Assembly (NCBI GenBank): GCA_958295665.1
Contig: OY282560.1
Span: forward strand, 85,846,311-85,910,310
Reading direction: 5' to 3'
Length of the DNA stretch: 64,000 bases
Source of the DNA: Tipula vernalis
Lineage: Eukaryota; Arthropoda; Insecta; Diptera; Tipulidae
Part shown: one piece after another, positions 10,423-20,885 of the stretch
Numbering within the stretch: the stretch's first letter is position 1
How the letters are laid out: each line of letters starts with the position of its first letter
Program-made: the position numbers and the translations under genes
Notes under the pieces: generated by a model
What the model saw: the letters and a program-made list of their open reading frames with translations, nothing else
What the model was told of the DNA's origin: nothing
The model's database searches: none

Positions 10423-12433
10423 CCCTAATCAGCATGGGTTGAGACTCGCAGACTCATTTTAATTTTATTAACTAAAAATTAACCGAAAAATGTTTTTTTT
10501 TATAAAAATTGAGCTTTATGCATCCTAATAATTATTATTCACCTATCAACAATTTTTTACTTGTATCGAATATAGGCCTAACCAGCCCATTTTCAAAAAA
10601 AAAACATAAAAGCATGTCTGGTAGACTCAATAAGGGATATAAGTAAATAAACTTGGTATAGGAAAAGTCCAGCGTTTTAGACCTTTTACAGATTACGCGT
10701 ATAGAATAAAAATTCAATGTCAAGGTGTGTTTAATGTCGCCTGGTCTATGAATGCCACGTACTCACTGCATACTTAGAGAAATCTAAAATGTTCAATAGG
10801 AAATATGTAACGCGCAAAGCAAAAATAATTGTTCAATTTCATCATCAACTTTTTGAGCGAACCATAACTCTTCTTTTTATCTCTCTATTTAAGTGTCCCA
10901 CAAAGTTGTAACACAACTACCAATTTTCGTCTTAAGCAAAACTTTTATGTAGTCGCTGTTTAAATGTAGAAAAAACCATTTTAATTGAGCATACAAGTGA
11001 AAATAAAATATAAGAGGGAATGACGTTGTTTGGCTTACCTCGACCAAATCCTTGTAATAGCAATGTTTAGGGCACATACATATGTATATAAGCTTTTTTT
11101 TAATCTATTGGTTGAAACAAGCGCAACCATGAAACCTTTGAAATGTTCCCAAAAAATATCATCTATATAACTCAACATCCTCCAAGTTTATCAGTATATA
11201 TGGCTCAATGTTATGAAAGTTTCGGACAAAATCACTAATTCTGTAACAAGACGCAGTACAAACGATCGAATAGTCTTACATTTCTAGAATACTCTAGCTC
11301 AGATATTCACAAAAAATTTCGAATATTCCTAGAAAACTCGAATAAATTTGTAATCTTATAATAGTCTTGAAAAAAACGAGAAACTATTGAATAATATTAT
11401 GGTTATAATTTTGCTGTCATACGACAATCAACGCTATTTAACAGTACCAATTTGGAAATCTACATAGCGCCGAAAATCTGAATTTAGAACCTCATCTCTT
11501 TAAGATCACAAAACAGAATACTACGCCAAACAAAACTCGAATAATCGAAAAATCTTTAAAATTTTAAATAATATCTACCGCAACACATTCCGTTCCAAAC
11601 AAATTTCAAATAAGCTTCGAAAATCTCGAATAAAATTAGAATTCTAGAATAACCTGAGATTTGAAAAAGTCATGAAATTTCTGTACTATTGATATGCGGA
11701 TATAACGATTTTGAGAAAAACTTGTTTCCAGCACTAATCCAACAACAAATCCATTGAATTCCGGAGGAAATCCTTATTTTGAAAATGGGCTTCCTCAAAA
11801 AAATGGGGAAGAATAGGTGTGTATTAAAATAGCCATTGCAACGTCACATTGGAGTAAGTATAGGTTCAGTAGTTTCGAATTGGTAGTAGATATCAACAAA
11901 TTGAAATATCTAGAGAATTTACTTCTCAAGCGTGAAAGGCCTAATGAATGAAATGTTTTCGGTTTTTCAAAAATGTAAGCTTGGGCCTTACTTTATAAAA
12001 ATATAGATGAGAGTATAGCATCAATTGTAATGCTACAGCATGCCAATTACCAAACGACCAAAATATTTCTTGTAAATTTAGAACACGAATTCGTTGAACT
12101 AAACAGATATAAACGTACATCTCTCAGTTCTTTACATCTACCTCACTAACAAAGGTATTAATGTAACAACTTGCAGAAGACATCTACTGGCTTTTTATAC
12201 TTCAACCAACCAATTTCAATACTAAATTTTGTAGAAATATTAAGCGACGATTATTTGGCCTTAGTGCATTTTTCCTCCAGCACTTAAGGAGGTTCACCAG
12301 CCAAATAACTGCGAAATTTAATATTATTTTCAAATGTGGTAAATTTTTTCAGTTTTCTTTAAAATTACTTATGAATCCGAGAGACTCATCGCATGCGTTT
12401 ACGCAAGTATAAAATGACCCATGCCGATTAGGG
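10423..12433. mobile_element. Non-coding piggyBac-like element
   Basis: Both ends abut TTAA (10419-10422 and 12434-12437) and begin CCCTAATCRGCATGGGT in inverted orientation, followed by related GAGACTC/GAGTCTC subterminal patches. TTAA targets and CCC starts are piggyBac marks. The 2.0-kb interior is AT-rich and I see no transposase frame, so it is a non-autonomous or fully decayed copy. Confidence 0.75.
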
Positions 12434-12437
12434 TTAA

Positions 12438-13681
12438 GATTAAATTTCACTTTCACTATTCACTGTTTGAAAATTTAAGAGCAACACAAAAAAAAATATC
12501 TGAAAGAAATAAACCGTTATGAGGTCGAACCACACCCAAAAACGGACAACCGAGCCAAAGTGAAAAAGAAAAAAAGCGGATCCAAAACGCACAATAAACC
12601 AAAACGAAGTTAAATCAAAAAAATTGCTCTGTGTGAGATGACCTTGAGTCGGTGCACCACCACGAATCGGATATGACCGTAAAAATAAATACATATATAA
12701 TATAAAAAGAAAATATCGGGGGAGAACCAACCGTTATAATAAATTTACAAATAAAAAAAATTTACGTTTGGTTTTCCCTCGAGTTAGTACCTTTGTTTTT
12801 ATGGCCCGTCCGACCACACCGCCAACAGCGCCGACGCATGTTCCCCTTCACAAAACATGGTTGCCCTGCCCCCACGGGCGGGAATGGTCACTCGTTCTGT
12901 ACGCGCGTTACTTGTAAACGACTAAACCAGTGTATCGCTGGCCGTTATCACACACAACTCACAAAATCACAGTTCGATTTCACAATAATTCAGCTCACTG
13001 TTTCTATCCAGAGCATTTAGTCTTATATCTGTATCAAGCGCAAAAGAAAACCAATAAAGAAAACAACTTGATTTAATGTACTGTTTATGTGATGGTTTTA
13101 ACGGCAAAAAAAACACTTTTTATAATTTTATTAAATAAAATTCAATAAAAAAAATTACAATACATTTTAATACATAATACTGTATTGGTAAATGTTTAAA
13201 TTATTATTTCGTTCATAACCACCAAAAATTTAATCACTCTAAAAATCATACCAAATACAATTTTTTTTTTTTTTTTGTTATTTATGCGTTAGATAAAATT
13301 GATTTTCTTAATTTATTAAATTTATTAACTTCAAACTTGACTTAATATATCTATAAAATTGATCTGGTTCAAAACGAGACTCAGACTCGACCGATGTTTA
13401 TAAAAATCAAAACTAGACTACCTATAAAAAAAAAATTTACATCGACCAAAAAAAATCAGAGAGTTTCCCCCCGATATTTTCTTTTCTTCTCGCGTCGCTT
13501 ATCGCTTTACTCTCTGCTCGCTGTATCTGTGTACATTATTTTTTTGTTGTTATTAAAAATCAAATTTTATTATATCTATGTATAAATAGTACACAAATCC
13601 AACGAACAGAAGCAAAACGACGCGAACATATGTACATATATATTCATACGGCCACATCGGACTGAGCAATTGTATCACGCG
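12438..13681. other. Remaining body of the TGTAAC...GTAACA insert, no gene seen
   Basis: Lies between the piggyBac-like element and the MITE. It contains a GC-richer patch near 12800-12960 and AT-rich flanks. The short ORFs look random. No second LTR-like copy of 8412-9000 was recognised. Confidence 0.5.
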
Positions 13682-14347
13682 TTAAGGCTTTGCCACAGCT
13701 ATTTTTCGTGCGATGCGATTTGTTTTTTCTTTTCAAATTCTACTGCAATTAGAATAGATTTGATACTAAATATAAGAAAAAACTATCAAATATCATTATA
13801 ATCTTTAAATCCTATACATTTGTCTTTTGAAATATAATAATTTTTATTCATATATAATTCATTTTATATTTTATCGTGCGAAGTTTGAAATTTCGCAATT
13901 GGAGAAAAAACTTTTTTCGCGTTTGGAGACTTTCCACATACATACGAATTTTTTTATCGCATGTTTTAACCTCACTTTTTTTAGAAGACATGGAACTGTA
14001 CAAAAGAAAATGATCGAAAAATTCGCAATAATTAAATATTTTGATGTATGTGCAATACACAATTATTAAATAAATAAAATAAATAAAAATAATTAAAATT
14101 TCGGGAAAAAACTACAAAATAATTTCAACCAATGACCATGATACAATGATATTAAGGTATGTTTGACAGCTTATACCATATGGTGTATTACGTCATCAAG
14201 AGTAAAATTTATTTTCAAATAATTTTTGAAAATTAGGTGCATAATGAATACATTTTATTGATTTTTAAATTACCATAGGTTGGTAAAAAGGTACATACTT
14301 TAAAAAAAACAGTTTGATTTTGTAATAAATAAAACAAAATAATATTT

Positions 14348-15063
14348 TTATGTAATTGTTTTTATTACTTTCCTTTGGTTGGTTTTCTGTATTTTATTTC
14401 GGTTACTTTTTTCAAATAATAAATTTTTATTTAAGTGTCTTATTCTAAAGTAGAGCCTAGCTCTAAAAAATAAAAGTTTTACTTCTACCGGAATATTAAT
14501 TTCGGAAGATTTTTCTAAATGATAATTCAAATATTGAGTCCTTAAATCTAGTGTATTGCCATTTATTCTTAAAAATATATTTTCTAAATTATATATTTTT
14601 TCCATAAACTCTAGCGTGGGTTTATACAGTCCTCCTTCTGATATTTCATCCACCCAAGTCCAAGTTGATTGACTGGATTGTTTTGACGTTATTTTGCCTA
14701 GATTATCTTGGTTGAGTTTTTTGATAAGATATCCAGCGATATTTTCAAGTGCATCGCTATGCATTTCATTAAATTCTATTTCTTGAAAATCCACCTCAGT
14801 CGAATTTTCGTCAAAATTGAAGTCTATCGGATCATCACAGTTAGTTTTTTCATTCGTTTTATTATTATAATCATAATATAAATTTTGTGTTATCACAATT
14901 TCTTTAATTTTAATTGATTCATTTGAATCTTGTAGAACATGGTTTTTATTATTTTTTGTATCTCCATCTTTGGTTGCACTGTTGAATTGTAGAGGTAGCA
15001 GTACAGCTGAATCTTCCTGCACATTGCTACTATCAGCTGTGTGTAGCAATGTTTCATTTCGAC
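14348..15063 (-). pseudogene. P-type transposase exon 4: C-terminal region
   Basis: Joined to the previous exon across a 109-nt intron (15064-15172) with donor GTACGT and acceptor TTATAG, in frame. It encodes an acidic linker rich in Asp, Glu and Asn, then GYLIKKL and WVDEISEGGLYKPTLEFME, a block found near the C-terminus of P and THAP9-like transposases. It ends at the TAA near 14348, about 200 bp from the left end of the element. Marked as pseudogene because the upstream frameshift disrupts the whole protein. Confidence 0.75.
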
Positions 15064-15172
15064 CTATAAGTAAAATGAACAAATAATCAATATAAAATTA
15101 AACGGAAAATAACAATTTGAACTCAAAAAACTTGTGTTTCTTACAAATATAACATTAATAAATCTAACGTAC

Positions 15173-15989
15173 CTAATAAATATGATCTCAATCGGTACTT
15201 AAATTCCAACGCTGACGGATGGTCGTGAAGGCCACCTTTAGCACGGATAGCACTGAAAAAAATTTCTACTACATCCTGATTGAGCCTGTAGGTTAAAATA
15301 TACTTGATATTATATTTCTCTGTAAGATAACTATAGAGGTGTTTTAATGAAGCTATAGAAAGCAAAATACCCCTCTGGAATGGAAGTTTTGTTTTCTTTT
15401 TAGGAGTTAATAGTTTTGAAATAAAATCATCCATATTTTTCAGGATGTTATTCTGTTCTTTTAGTGCTAGTCCATATCCTTTCATTCGATCTCTTGCATC
15501 GGAAGCTGGTACTCTTGTATTGAATACATCAAACCAATCATTGACTATTTTTATAAATTCAGCACAAATAATTGCATTCGGCGATTTACACTTTCCTAGT
15601 GCAACTGCTCGCTTTATAGCGCTCGATGTACTATGTGAAAATAACTGTGTCGCATATTTCACTTTTTGGCGTCCTGCTTTTTTGACATCTAAATGTGTGT
15701 TTGTAATTTTGTACATAATATTTACTTCCGAAGATGATGATAATTTTAATACTTCTTTTATTGGGTCACTGTTGATTATTTGATCATTGTAAACAAATCC
15801 GGTGTCAAGGAAATGATTACGTAGTAATTTTACTAAATGTGGAATGTCCGCAAATACAAATATTTTTAAATTGATATCAGTTGGATTGATGAACCATGGC
15901 TTCTCTATACTAACAGCAAGTTCTTTCCATAGACCTTGATTAGTTGATCCCATATCTGACACAATGGAATATTTGCAGTCATTCGGCAA
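15173..15989 (-). pseudogene. P-type transposase exon 3: catalytic core continued
   Basis: Opens in another frame from the preceding block, which it overlaps by about 85 nt. No splice pair explains the overlap, so an indel is likely, probably with loss of some residues. It encodes IVSDMGSTNQGLW (second catalytic Asp), FADIPHLVKLLRNHFLDTGF, and the late block TYRLNQDVVEIFFSAIRAKGG with the remaining acidic residues. The middle part corresponds to the GTP-binding insertion region of the family. The exon ends at the strong donor TTAG|GTACGT (15172). Confidence 0.8.
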
Positions 15990-16532
15990 TCATATTCATA
16001 AAAAATTGGTTGCTTCCAATTACCGTAAAGACCACGAGCCATAACTACTTGGACGTAGTTAGAAGGTTTAAGTGTAGTATCATTAGACTTATCGTATTCA
16101 TATTCACTTCTAATCTTCATTTCGTCAAAGGATATGACGCAAATTCGCTCAAAGTGATTGATGTCGTAATTCTTCATATAAATAAGAACATCTTCTAGAA
16201 CTCCCGAGCGAACGTTCATTTTTAATGCCCATTTCCGTAAAGTTGATGGCCCTGGTAATGGAAAATTTCTTTTGTAGAGATATCTATAAGCGCGTGGACC
16301 TGCTGATTGCAGACTTATGCCAGCTGATATATCATCTAGTGTCCAATTACATTTTTTCCCCGGATTTTTTAATTTTTCTATTTGTCCATTTGTAAAAATT
16401 GACTTAACCGAATTTTCGAAGGTCCTTAGTTGCTGATTTTCCTTTTTCATTTTATCGATATCCTTTCTAGCTGTAAGAAGGGATTTTTCTAGTTCTACAA
16501 TTCTAAACTCCTTAGCACATTCCATGTCAACT
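15905..16532 (-). pseudogene. P-type transposase exon 2: coiled coil and first catalytic Asp
   Basis: Follows an acceptor ATTACAG at 16533. The start of the exon encodes a heptad-like Leu/Lys-rich coiled coil (VELEKSLL...MKKENQQL), the dimerisation region of P transposase. Then comes SAGPRAYRYLYKRNFPLPGPSTLRKW, shortened here to SPRAYRYL-type family wording, and the RNase H-like motif VISFDEMKI with the first catalytic Asp. The GLYGNWKQPIFYEYD block lies near 16020. The frame then runs out of register with the next block near 15989, so the reading is broken. The exon coordinates past 15990 are out of the functional frame. Confidence 0.75.
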
Positions 16533-16715
16533 CTGTAATATTGATATACATATGTATTTATCACTATAATTTGAAATAGTAATTAAACTTACTCTGTTTG
16601 AATTTCTACATTTTGTGTATTTGATTTCGAGGCAGCTTCTTCGTCAGTATTTGTTTGTGGTCAAATTCTAAAATATAGCAAAAATAATTACTAAATTAAA
16701 TAACTCATTTCATAC

Positions 16716-17107
16716 TCATAGTTAACAAACTGCATATCATATTCTTCCAGAGCAGAATTTAATATTTTCCTGGATAACCTTCTTTCTGCTCGTTTTTCCC
16801 GGGAGATTTGTGAAGCGGTTGCTGTGCTTGTTGAGGGTAAATGCTTTGACGGTATTGCACCGGGATTTAAAAGCCGTTTAGAAATCGCAGTATTTAACAA
16901 GCGATCTTTAAGTCGCCAATCTTCATCAGTGAAATGTAATGAACATACTCTTTCACAGTTTTTGTTAATATTTTTTTTACCACAAGCTTTTGCCCATTGA
17001 TTACAAATAATTTTATTTTTTGGAAATGTCAAGAACTTTATATTGTCACAATTTAGTTTATTGTAAGAAGAACTTTTACAGTTCTGCACAGCGCAGTAAT
17101 TAGGCAT
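16716..17107 (-). CDS. P-type transposase exon 1: THAP DNA-binding domain
   Basis: Starts at the ATG at 17107, close to the right end of the element. Residues 1-90 form a THAP zinc finger with the C2CH ligands C5-x4-C10 and C-x2-H in RVCSLHF. It also has the conserved Trp in CNQWAKAC and the terminal NPGAIPS motif corresponding to AVPTIF. In P transposase this domain binds DNA within the element ends. A plausible donor GA|GTATGA lies at 16715. A short downstream stretch (about 16600-16665, ending CAGA|GTAAGT) could be a small extra exon but begins with an in-frame TGA. Confidence 0.8.
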
Positions 17108-17499
17108 TTTATAATTTTAATAAAAATCTACACTTAAAACAGCTTATTACCGTTTTTGTTTTTTTTTACACAATTAATATCAAAAAAATACGTTTTACAC
17201 TTATAAAAAATTTACGTTACACACTTTGAATCGCACAAAAATTTCACAGAACTATTCATAGCTACGCTCTAAAACATAATTAAATTTTATTTCATCTGAA
17301 TGACGTAACAAAAAACAATATGGCTAATTGTATACGATTATCGAACACACCTTTATATTTTTTACATCATGACCAATGACTATGACAGTTGTTACGAAAA
17401 AAATCGCATCGCTGTTAAGTGTGGCATCCAGTGCGAAATTTGACGCGAATCGCATCGCACGAAAATAGCTGTGGCAATTTGCCACTGGCAAAGCCTTTA

Positions 17500-17826
17500 T
17501 TCATACCAATAAGACCGAAAGAAAAAAGAGAATATTCCAGATTGAGCATTTTAATAAAGCAAACAAGCCATCCGCATAACATACACTACATGTACAAACA
17601 CAAACATCGCGTAAGACATGTATGCCTGTACATAGCAATGAGAGAATAACAAAATACGTAAATGCATAAAAATTCAAAATATGTTTGTACGCAAGAGGAT
17701 GGATAACTTTAAATTTTGTAGCAGCATAAACTGAGCCCTTGGTGATCACGGTACCTATATTTATAAAACTTCAGTTTATTTGCGCGTTTGGGATTTTTTT
17801 TTTGCAATTTTTTTTTCTGCTTTTAA
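17500..17826. other. Right piece of the TGTAAC...GTAACA insert
   Basis: AT-rich DNA between the MITE and the end of the insert at 17851. No gene seen. It contains a TATTTATAAAA stretch at about 17757-17768. Confidence 0.4.
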
Positions 17827-17851
17827 GTGGAGACGTATGCCAGTCGTAACA

Positions 17852-20169
17852 ATTGGTCAAGTCCTCTGCATATGGTCCTGAAAAAGAACGGCGAGTTCAG
17901 AGCTTGCGGAGATTACAGGGCGTTGAACGCGAAAACAATACGAGATAACTACCCCATAAGTTTTATACAGGATTTTACTCATTTCCTCGATGGCACCGAC
18001 ATTTTCACGGTACTTGACTTACAGCGTGCCTACCAACAAATCCCGATCGAGCCAAACGATATACCGAAAACGGCCATAATTACACCTTTCGGATTATACG
18101 AGTATGTTTACATGACTTTTGGGTTATGTAACGCGGGCCAGACGTTTCAAAGGGTTATTCACGAAGTTTTACGAGGATTGAATTTCGTTTTCTCGTACCT
18201 GGACGATATTTTTATTGCTTCGAAAACACCGGCGGAGCATAGATGTCACGTCAAGATGGTACTTCAGCGATTATCAGAATACGGCTTATGCATCAATACA
18301 GCGAAATGTCAATGGGGTAAAACAGAGGTGCAGTTCCTAGGACATCTGGTGACATCTAACGGCATTAAACCATTACCAGAAAAAGTACAAGTCATTGACA
18401 ACTTCCCGAAACCGAAGACAGTGCAACAACTGAAAAGATTCTTGGCCGTGATAAATTTTTATAGGAGATTTATACCACAGGTCGTTGAGAATCAGATGAC
18501 ACTGCAGAAACTAATAGTTGGCAACAAAAAGAATGACAAGACCGAGATTCCATGGACAGACGAAGCAGGAGTTATCCAACCGTTGGTTTTCTACTCAAAA
18601 AAGTTAACAGAGTGTCAGCAGAGATATTCTACGTACGATCGCAAACTTCTAGCGATGTACCAAGCAGTAAAACACTTTCAACACATGGTTGAAGGACGAG
18701 ATTTCTGCATTTATACGGACCATAAACCATTGGTTTTCATGTTTCGTCAGAAACTAGAGAAGGCATCACCGCGACAGGCCCGTCATATCGACTACATCGG
18801 GCAGTTTACAAACAAAATTTTGCACGTCGCTGGCAAAGATAATGCAGTAGCGGATCTATTGTCACGAATCGAGATCGAGCAAAAAGAGAATCCCGAATTA
18901 AAAACCTTATTGGCAGGTAATAATTCTAATCGTGTTCTAAAGTATTTTGCCATTCCAGGATCTAATGAAACACTGTGCTGTGATGCAACCTACCAGTTAA
19001 TCAGACCATTTGTACCCAAAAGGTTCAGGACTCTGATACTAACCCGACTTCACGGTTTAGCACATGCAGGCATTAGAGCAACGAACAAATTATTACGACA
19101 AAAGTTCTTTTGGCCTAGCATGAACAATGATTGCAACGGTTTTGTAAGAGCTTGTCTAGCGTGTCAGCGAGCTAAAGTTCATCGACACAACAAGACGCCA
19201 GTGTCCGATTTCATCGTACCGGATAGCCGATTTCAACACGTCAATATTGATATCGTTGGCCCATTACCGATCAGTTCAGCCAAGCGTTACATTTTGACAT
19301 GTATCGACCGTTATACGCGATGGCCAGAGGCTCATCCGATGTCTGACATGACAGCTGAGACGATCGCACGAGAGTTTGTATCAAACTGGGTATCACGATT
19401 TGGTGCTTCATCACGAATCACCACAGATTTGGGTCGACAATTTGAGTCCAAAATCTTCAGGGAGTTAACGAGACGTTTGGGAATTAACCATCTTAAGACG
19501 ACGCCTTACCATCCCCAGTCGAATGGGATGATCGAGAGATGACATCGAACGCTAAAAAGCGCATTCAACGGCTACCAAACTAGCGACTGGATCGATGCAT
19601 TACCCACAATACTACTAGGGTTGAGGTCAACGTTCAAAGAAGACATCAAGGCGACGCCATCAGAATTGGTATACGGGATGTCAATGCGGCTACCGGGCGA
19701 ATTTTTTCACGAGGTTTCAGCAACAGAAAACGAAGCTGAGTTTCTGAAAAATCTAAGGCGAATGATGAACAAACTTAGACCGATACCTGCGATCCACCAC
19801 GATCGGTCGAAGTTCTTTGTGCAGAAGCAGTTAACAGATTGCACTCACGTTTTTGTGGGAAACGACGCGGTGAAAGGTCCACTTCAGCCACATTACGACG
19901 GACCATACGAGGTCGTGCAACGATTCGACAAGTATTTCAAAGACCGGATCCATAACCAGGCAAGAAAAATCTCCATCGACCGATTAAAAACAGCGTTTTT
20001 CCCCTTAGACGATCAGCCTATCGAAGTGCCAGTGGTGAAATCACACGACAACGAGCAACCTACACAACATATCGAGGTTCCAATGGAGAAACAGCACGAC
20101 GATAAAAAAACAAGCGCAACCACATCGAGATCTGGACGTCGTATTCAGATTCCTCTCCGTTACCGATAA
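17852..20169 (+). pseudogene. CsRn1-type pol: RT, RNase H remnant, integrase, tail
   Basis: Coding resumes in the RT at [10 protein letters not shown]. The RT catalytic motif is YLDD in [11 protein letters not shown] (about 18200). The RNase H region has lost its front part: IPWTDEAG runs straight into PLVFYSK, so the usual TDAS motif with a catalytic Asp is absent. The integrase has the H2C2 zinc finger (HGLAHAG...CLACQRAKV, about 19050-19170), then [14 protein letters not shown] and [16 protein letters not shown] at 19540-19542 replaces the Trp codon expected after ER. Reading continues in the same frame to 20169, where a short tail ends just before the polypurine tract. Confidence 0.88.
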
Positions 20170-20178
20170 CCTGAACAT

Positions 20179-20192
20179 TACGAGGGGAGTAG
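20179..20192 (+). other. Polypurine tract of CsRn1-type element
   Basis: ACGAGGGGAGTAG directly precedes the 3' LTR, the usual place of the plus-strand primer. Confidence 0.7.
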
Positions 20193-20523
20193 TGTGGCAG
20201 CATCATCGTGGAGGTACCCAACATACCAACATCGAAACGAGCAACGGGTAACACTAATTAAAAAGGGTACGACAGACAACACAAACACGTTTTGACAGAT
20301 ATACAAAAAAAGTCTCTTGTGTGCGTCCGCACGATTAACACGTCTAATAGATCTAATTCGGGATTAGAGAATAGATCGTGAATAATTACGTGTTTTATTT
20401 TAAAGGGAATATAAATATTCGAACATACTACCGCACAATTATCGCCTTACTTATCAACTGCGTCATAGTTGATCTCGCCATACTACGCGCACACTATAGC
20501 TCATAAATTGGAATCTATCCATA
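20193..20523 (+). repeat. 3' LTR of CsRn1-type element (full)
   Basis: 331 bp from TGTGGCAGCATCATCG to CTATCCATA. Compared with the 182-bp 5' LTR it has about 150 extra bases after CGTCTAATAG, including TATAAATATTC. Point differences are also present, so the two LTRs have been diverging for some time. Confidence 0.85.
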
Positions 20524-20527
20524 GACC

Positions 20528-20885
20528 CTTTAACGCCAAATTTTGTAGGTGAATAAATTTCCTTTTCAGTTCATCGGGAAAAATTGATTGCACTGGTAGG
20601 TTCAGATTTTTAACTGTTCTCACATCATTCGATCGATACCCTTGTACTACTATTTCGACTTGTGGAACAATACAGATGGCCTGGCATCGCTATGCTCTCC
20701 AAGCTATTCTTGTATCACTGTCCGTCGCACGTTTTGATCAAACGTGCCACGGACAGTCAGTGATGAATCCTTTCGCAGTTGTCTTCGCCACATGTTTGCT
20801 TATTTTTACAATCAAGTGAGTAGTGCTTTTCTAGACAACATCTACATAGCTTCACTATAATCCGTTTGCCAAATTTAGGATGACA
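20528..20885 (-). pseudogene. BEL/Pao relic, upstream part (gag zinc knuckles to RT linker)
   Basis: On the minus strand 20885-20740 encodes a Cys/His-rich stretch, CRCCLEKHYSLDCKNK and CGEDNC..IHH, matching BEL/Pao gag zinc knuckles. The stretch 20690-20528 encodes VRTVKNLNLPVQSIFPDELK, the protease-RT connection typical of BEL/Pao. The frame continues at 6506 once the CsRn1-type element and one GACC are removed. Stops show the copy is dead. Confidence 0.75.

Larger units (their letters stand above)
14137..17371 (-). mobile_element. P-type DNA transposon, near full length
   Basis: The 3235-bp element has ends CATGAT...ATCATG. The left end reads CATGATACAATGATATTAAG and the right end, inverted, CATGATGTAAAAAATATAAA. 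Both resemble the known CATGATGAAATAACATAAGG end of the Drosophila P element. ACCAATGAC stands directly outside each end (14128-14136 and 17372-17380); P elements normally duplicate 8 bp. Four coding blocks on the minus strand encode a THAP-domain transposase. Size and exon layout match P elements, which are about 2.9 kb with four exons. Confidence 0.92.
13685..17496. mobile_element. PIF/Harbinger-like MITE carrying a P-type transposon
   Basis: Inverted ends AGGCTTTGCC...GGCAAAGCCT are bordered by TTA on both sides (13682-13684 and 17497-17499). The ends extend inwards as CACAGCTATTTTTCGTGCG and its inverse near 17450-17475. The right end carries an extra GCAATTTGCCACTG. A 3-bp TTA target and AT-rich non-coding body fit Harbinger MITEs; the assignment is inferred. 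Its own DNA is about 0.57 kb, because 14137-17371 is a later P-type insertion. Confidence 0.7.
8412..17851. mobile_element. TG...CA-ended insert, LTR-retrotransposon-like, family unknown
   Basis: The insert begins TGTAACGAAATC and ends CAGTCGTAACA. It is flanked by ATTG on both sides (8408-8411 and 17852-17855; AATTG if the last A is shared). Its removal restores the CsRn1 RT frame. After subtracting nested elements only about 2.3 kb belong to it: 8412-9036, a few bases near 10389-10420, 12438-13681 and 17500-17851. I find no LTR pair, primer site or coding region in these pieces. It may be a large solo LTR or a non-coding LARD-like derivative. The part around 8600-8900 is markedly GC-rich. 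Confidence 0.6.
6511..20523 (+). mobile_element. CsRn1-type Ty3/gypsy LTR retrotransposon, split by nested insertions
   Basis: The LTRs (6511-6692 and 20193-20523), a 4-bp duplication and a primer-binding site matching tRNA-Trp define the element. The gag has a CHCC-type finger, and protease, RT and integrase follow in Ty3/gypsy order. The tRNA-Trp primer and CHCC finger are known marks of the CsRn1 clade. Coding DNA is interrupted between 8411 and 17852 by a 9.4-kb nested insert. Element-owned DNA is therefore about 4.6 kb, a normal size. It lies inside a BEL/Pao relic. Stops, frameshifts and an RNase H deletion make it inactive. Confidence 0.88.

Noticed and set aside
13394..14069. Small frames in the MITE flank and body
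   Set aside because: AT-rich random frames on both strands; no motif, and the region is explained by the MITE.
15445..15783. 112-residue + strand frame
   Set aside because: Antisense shadow of the P-type transposase exon 3.
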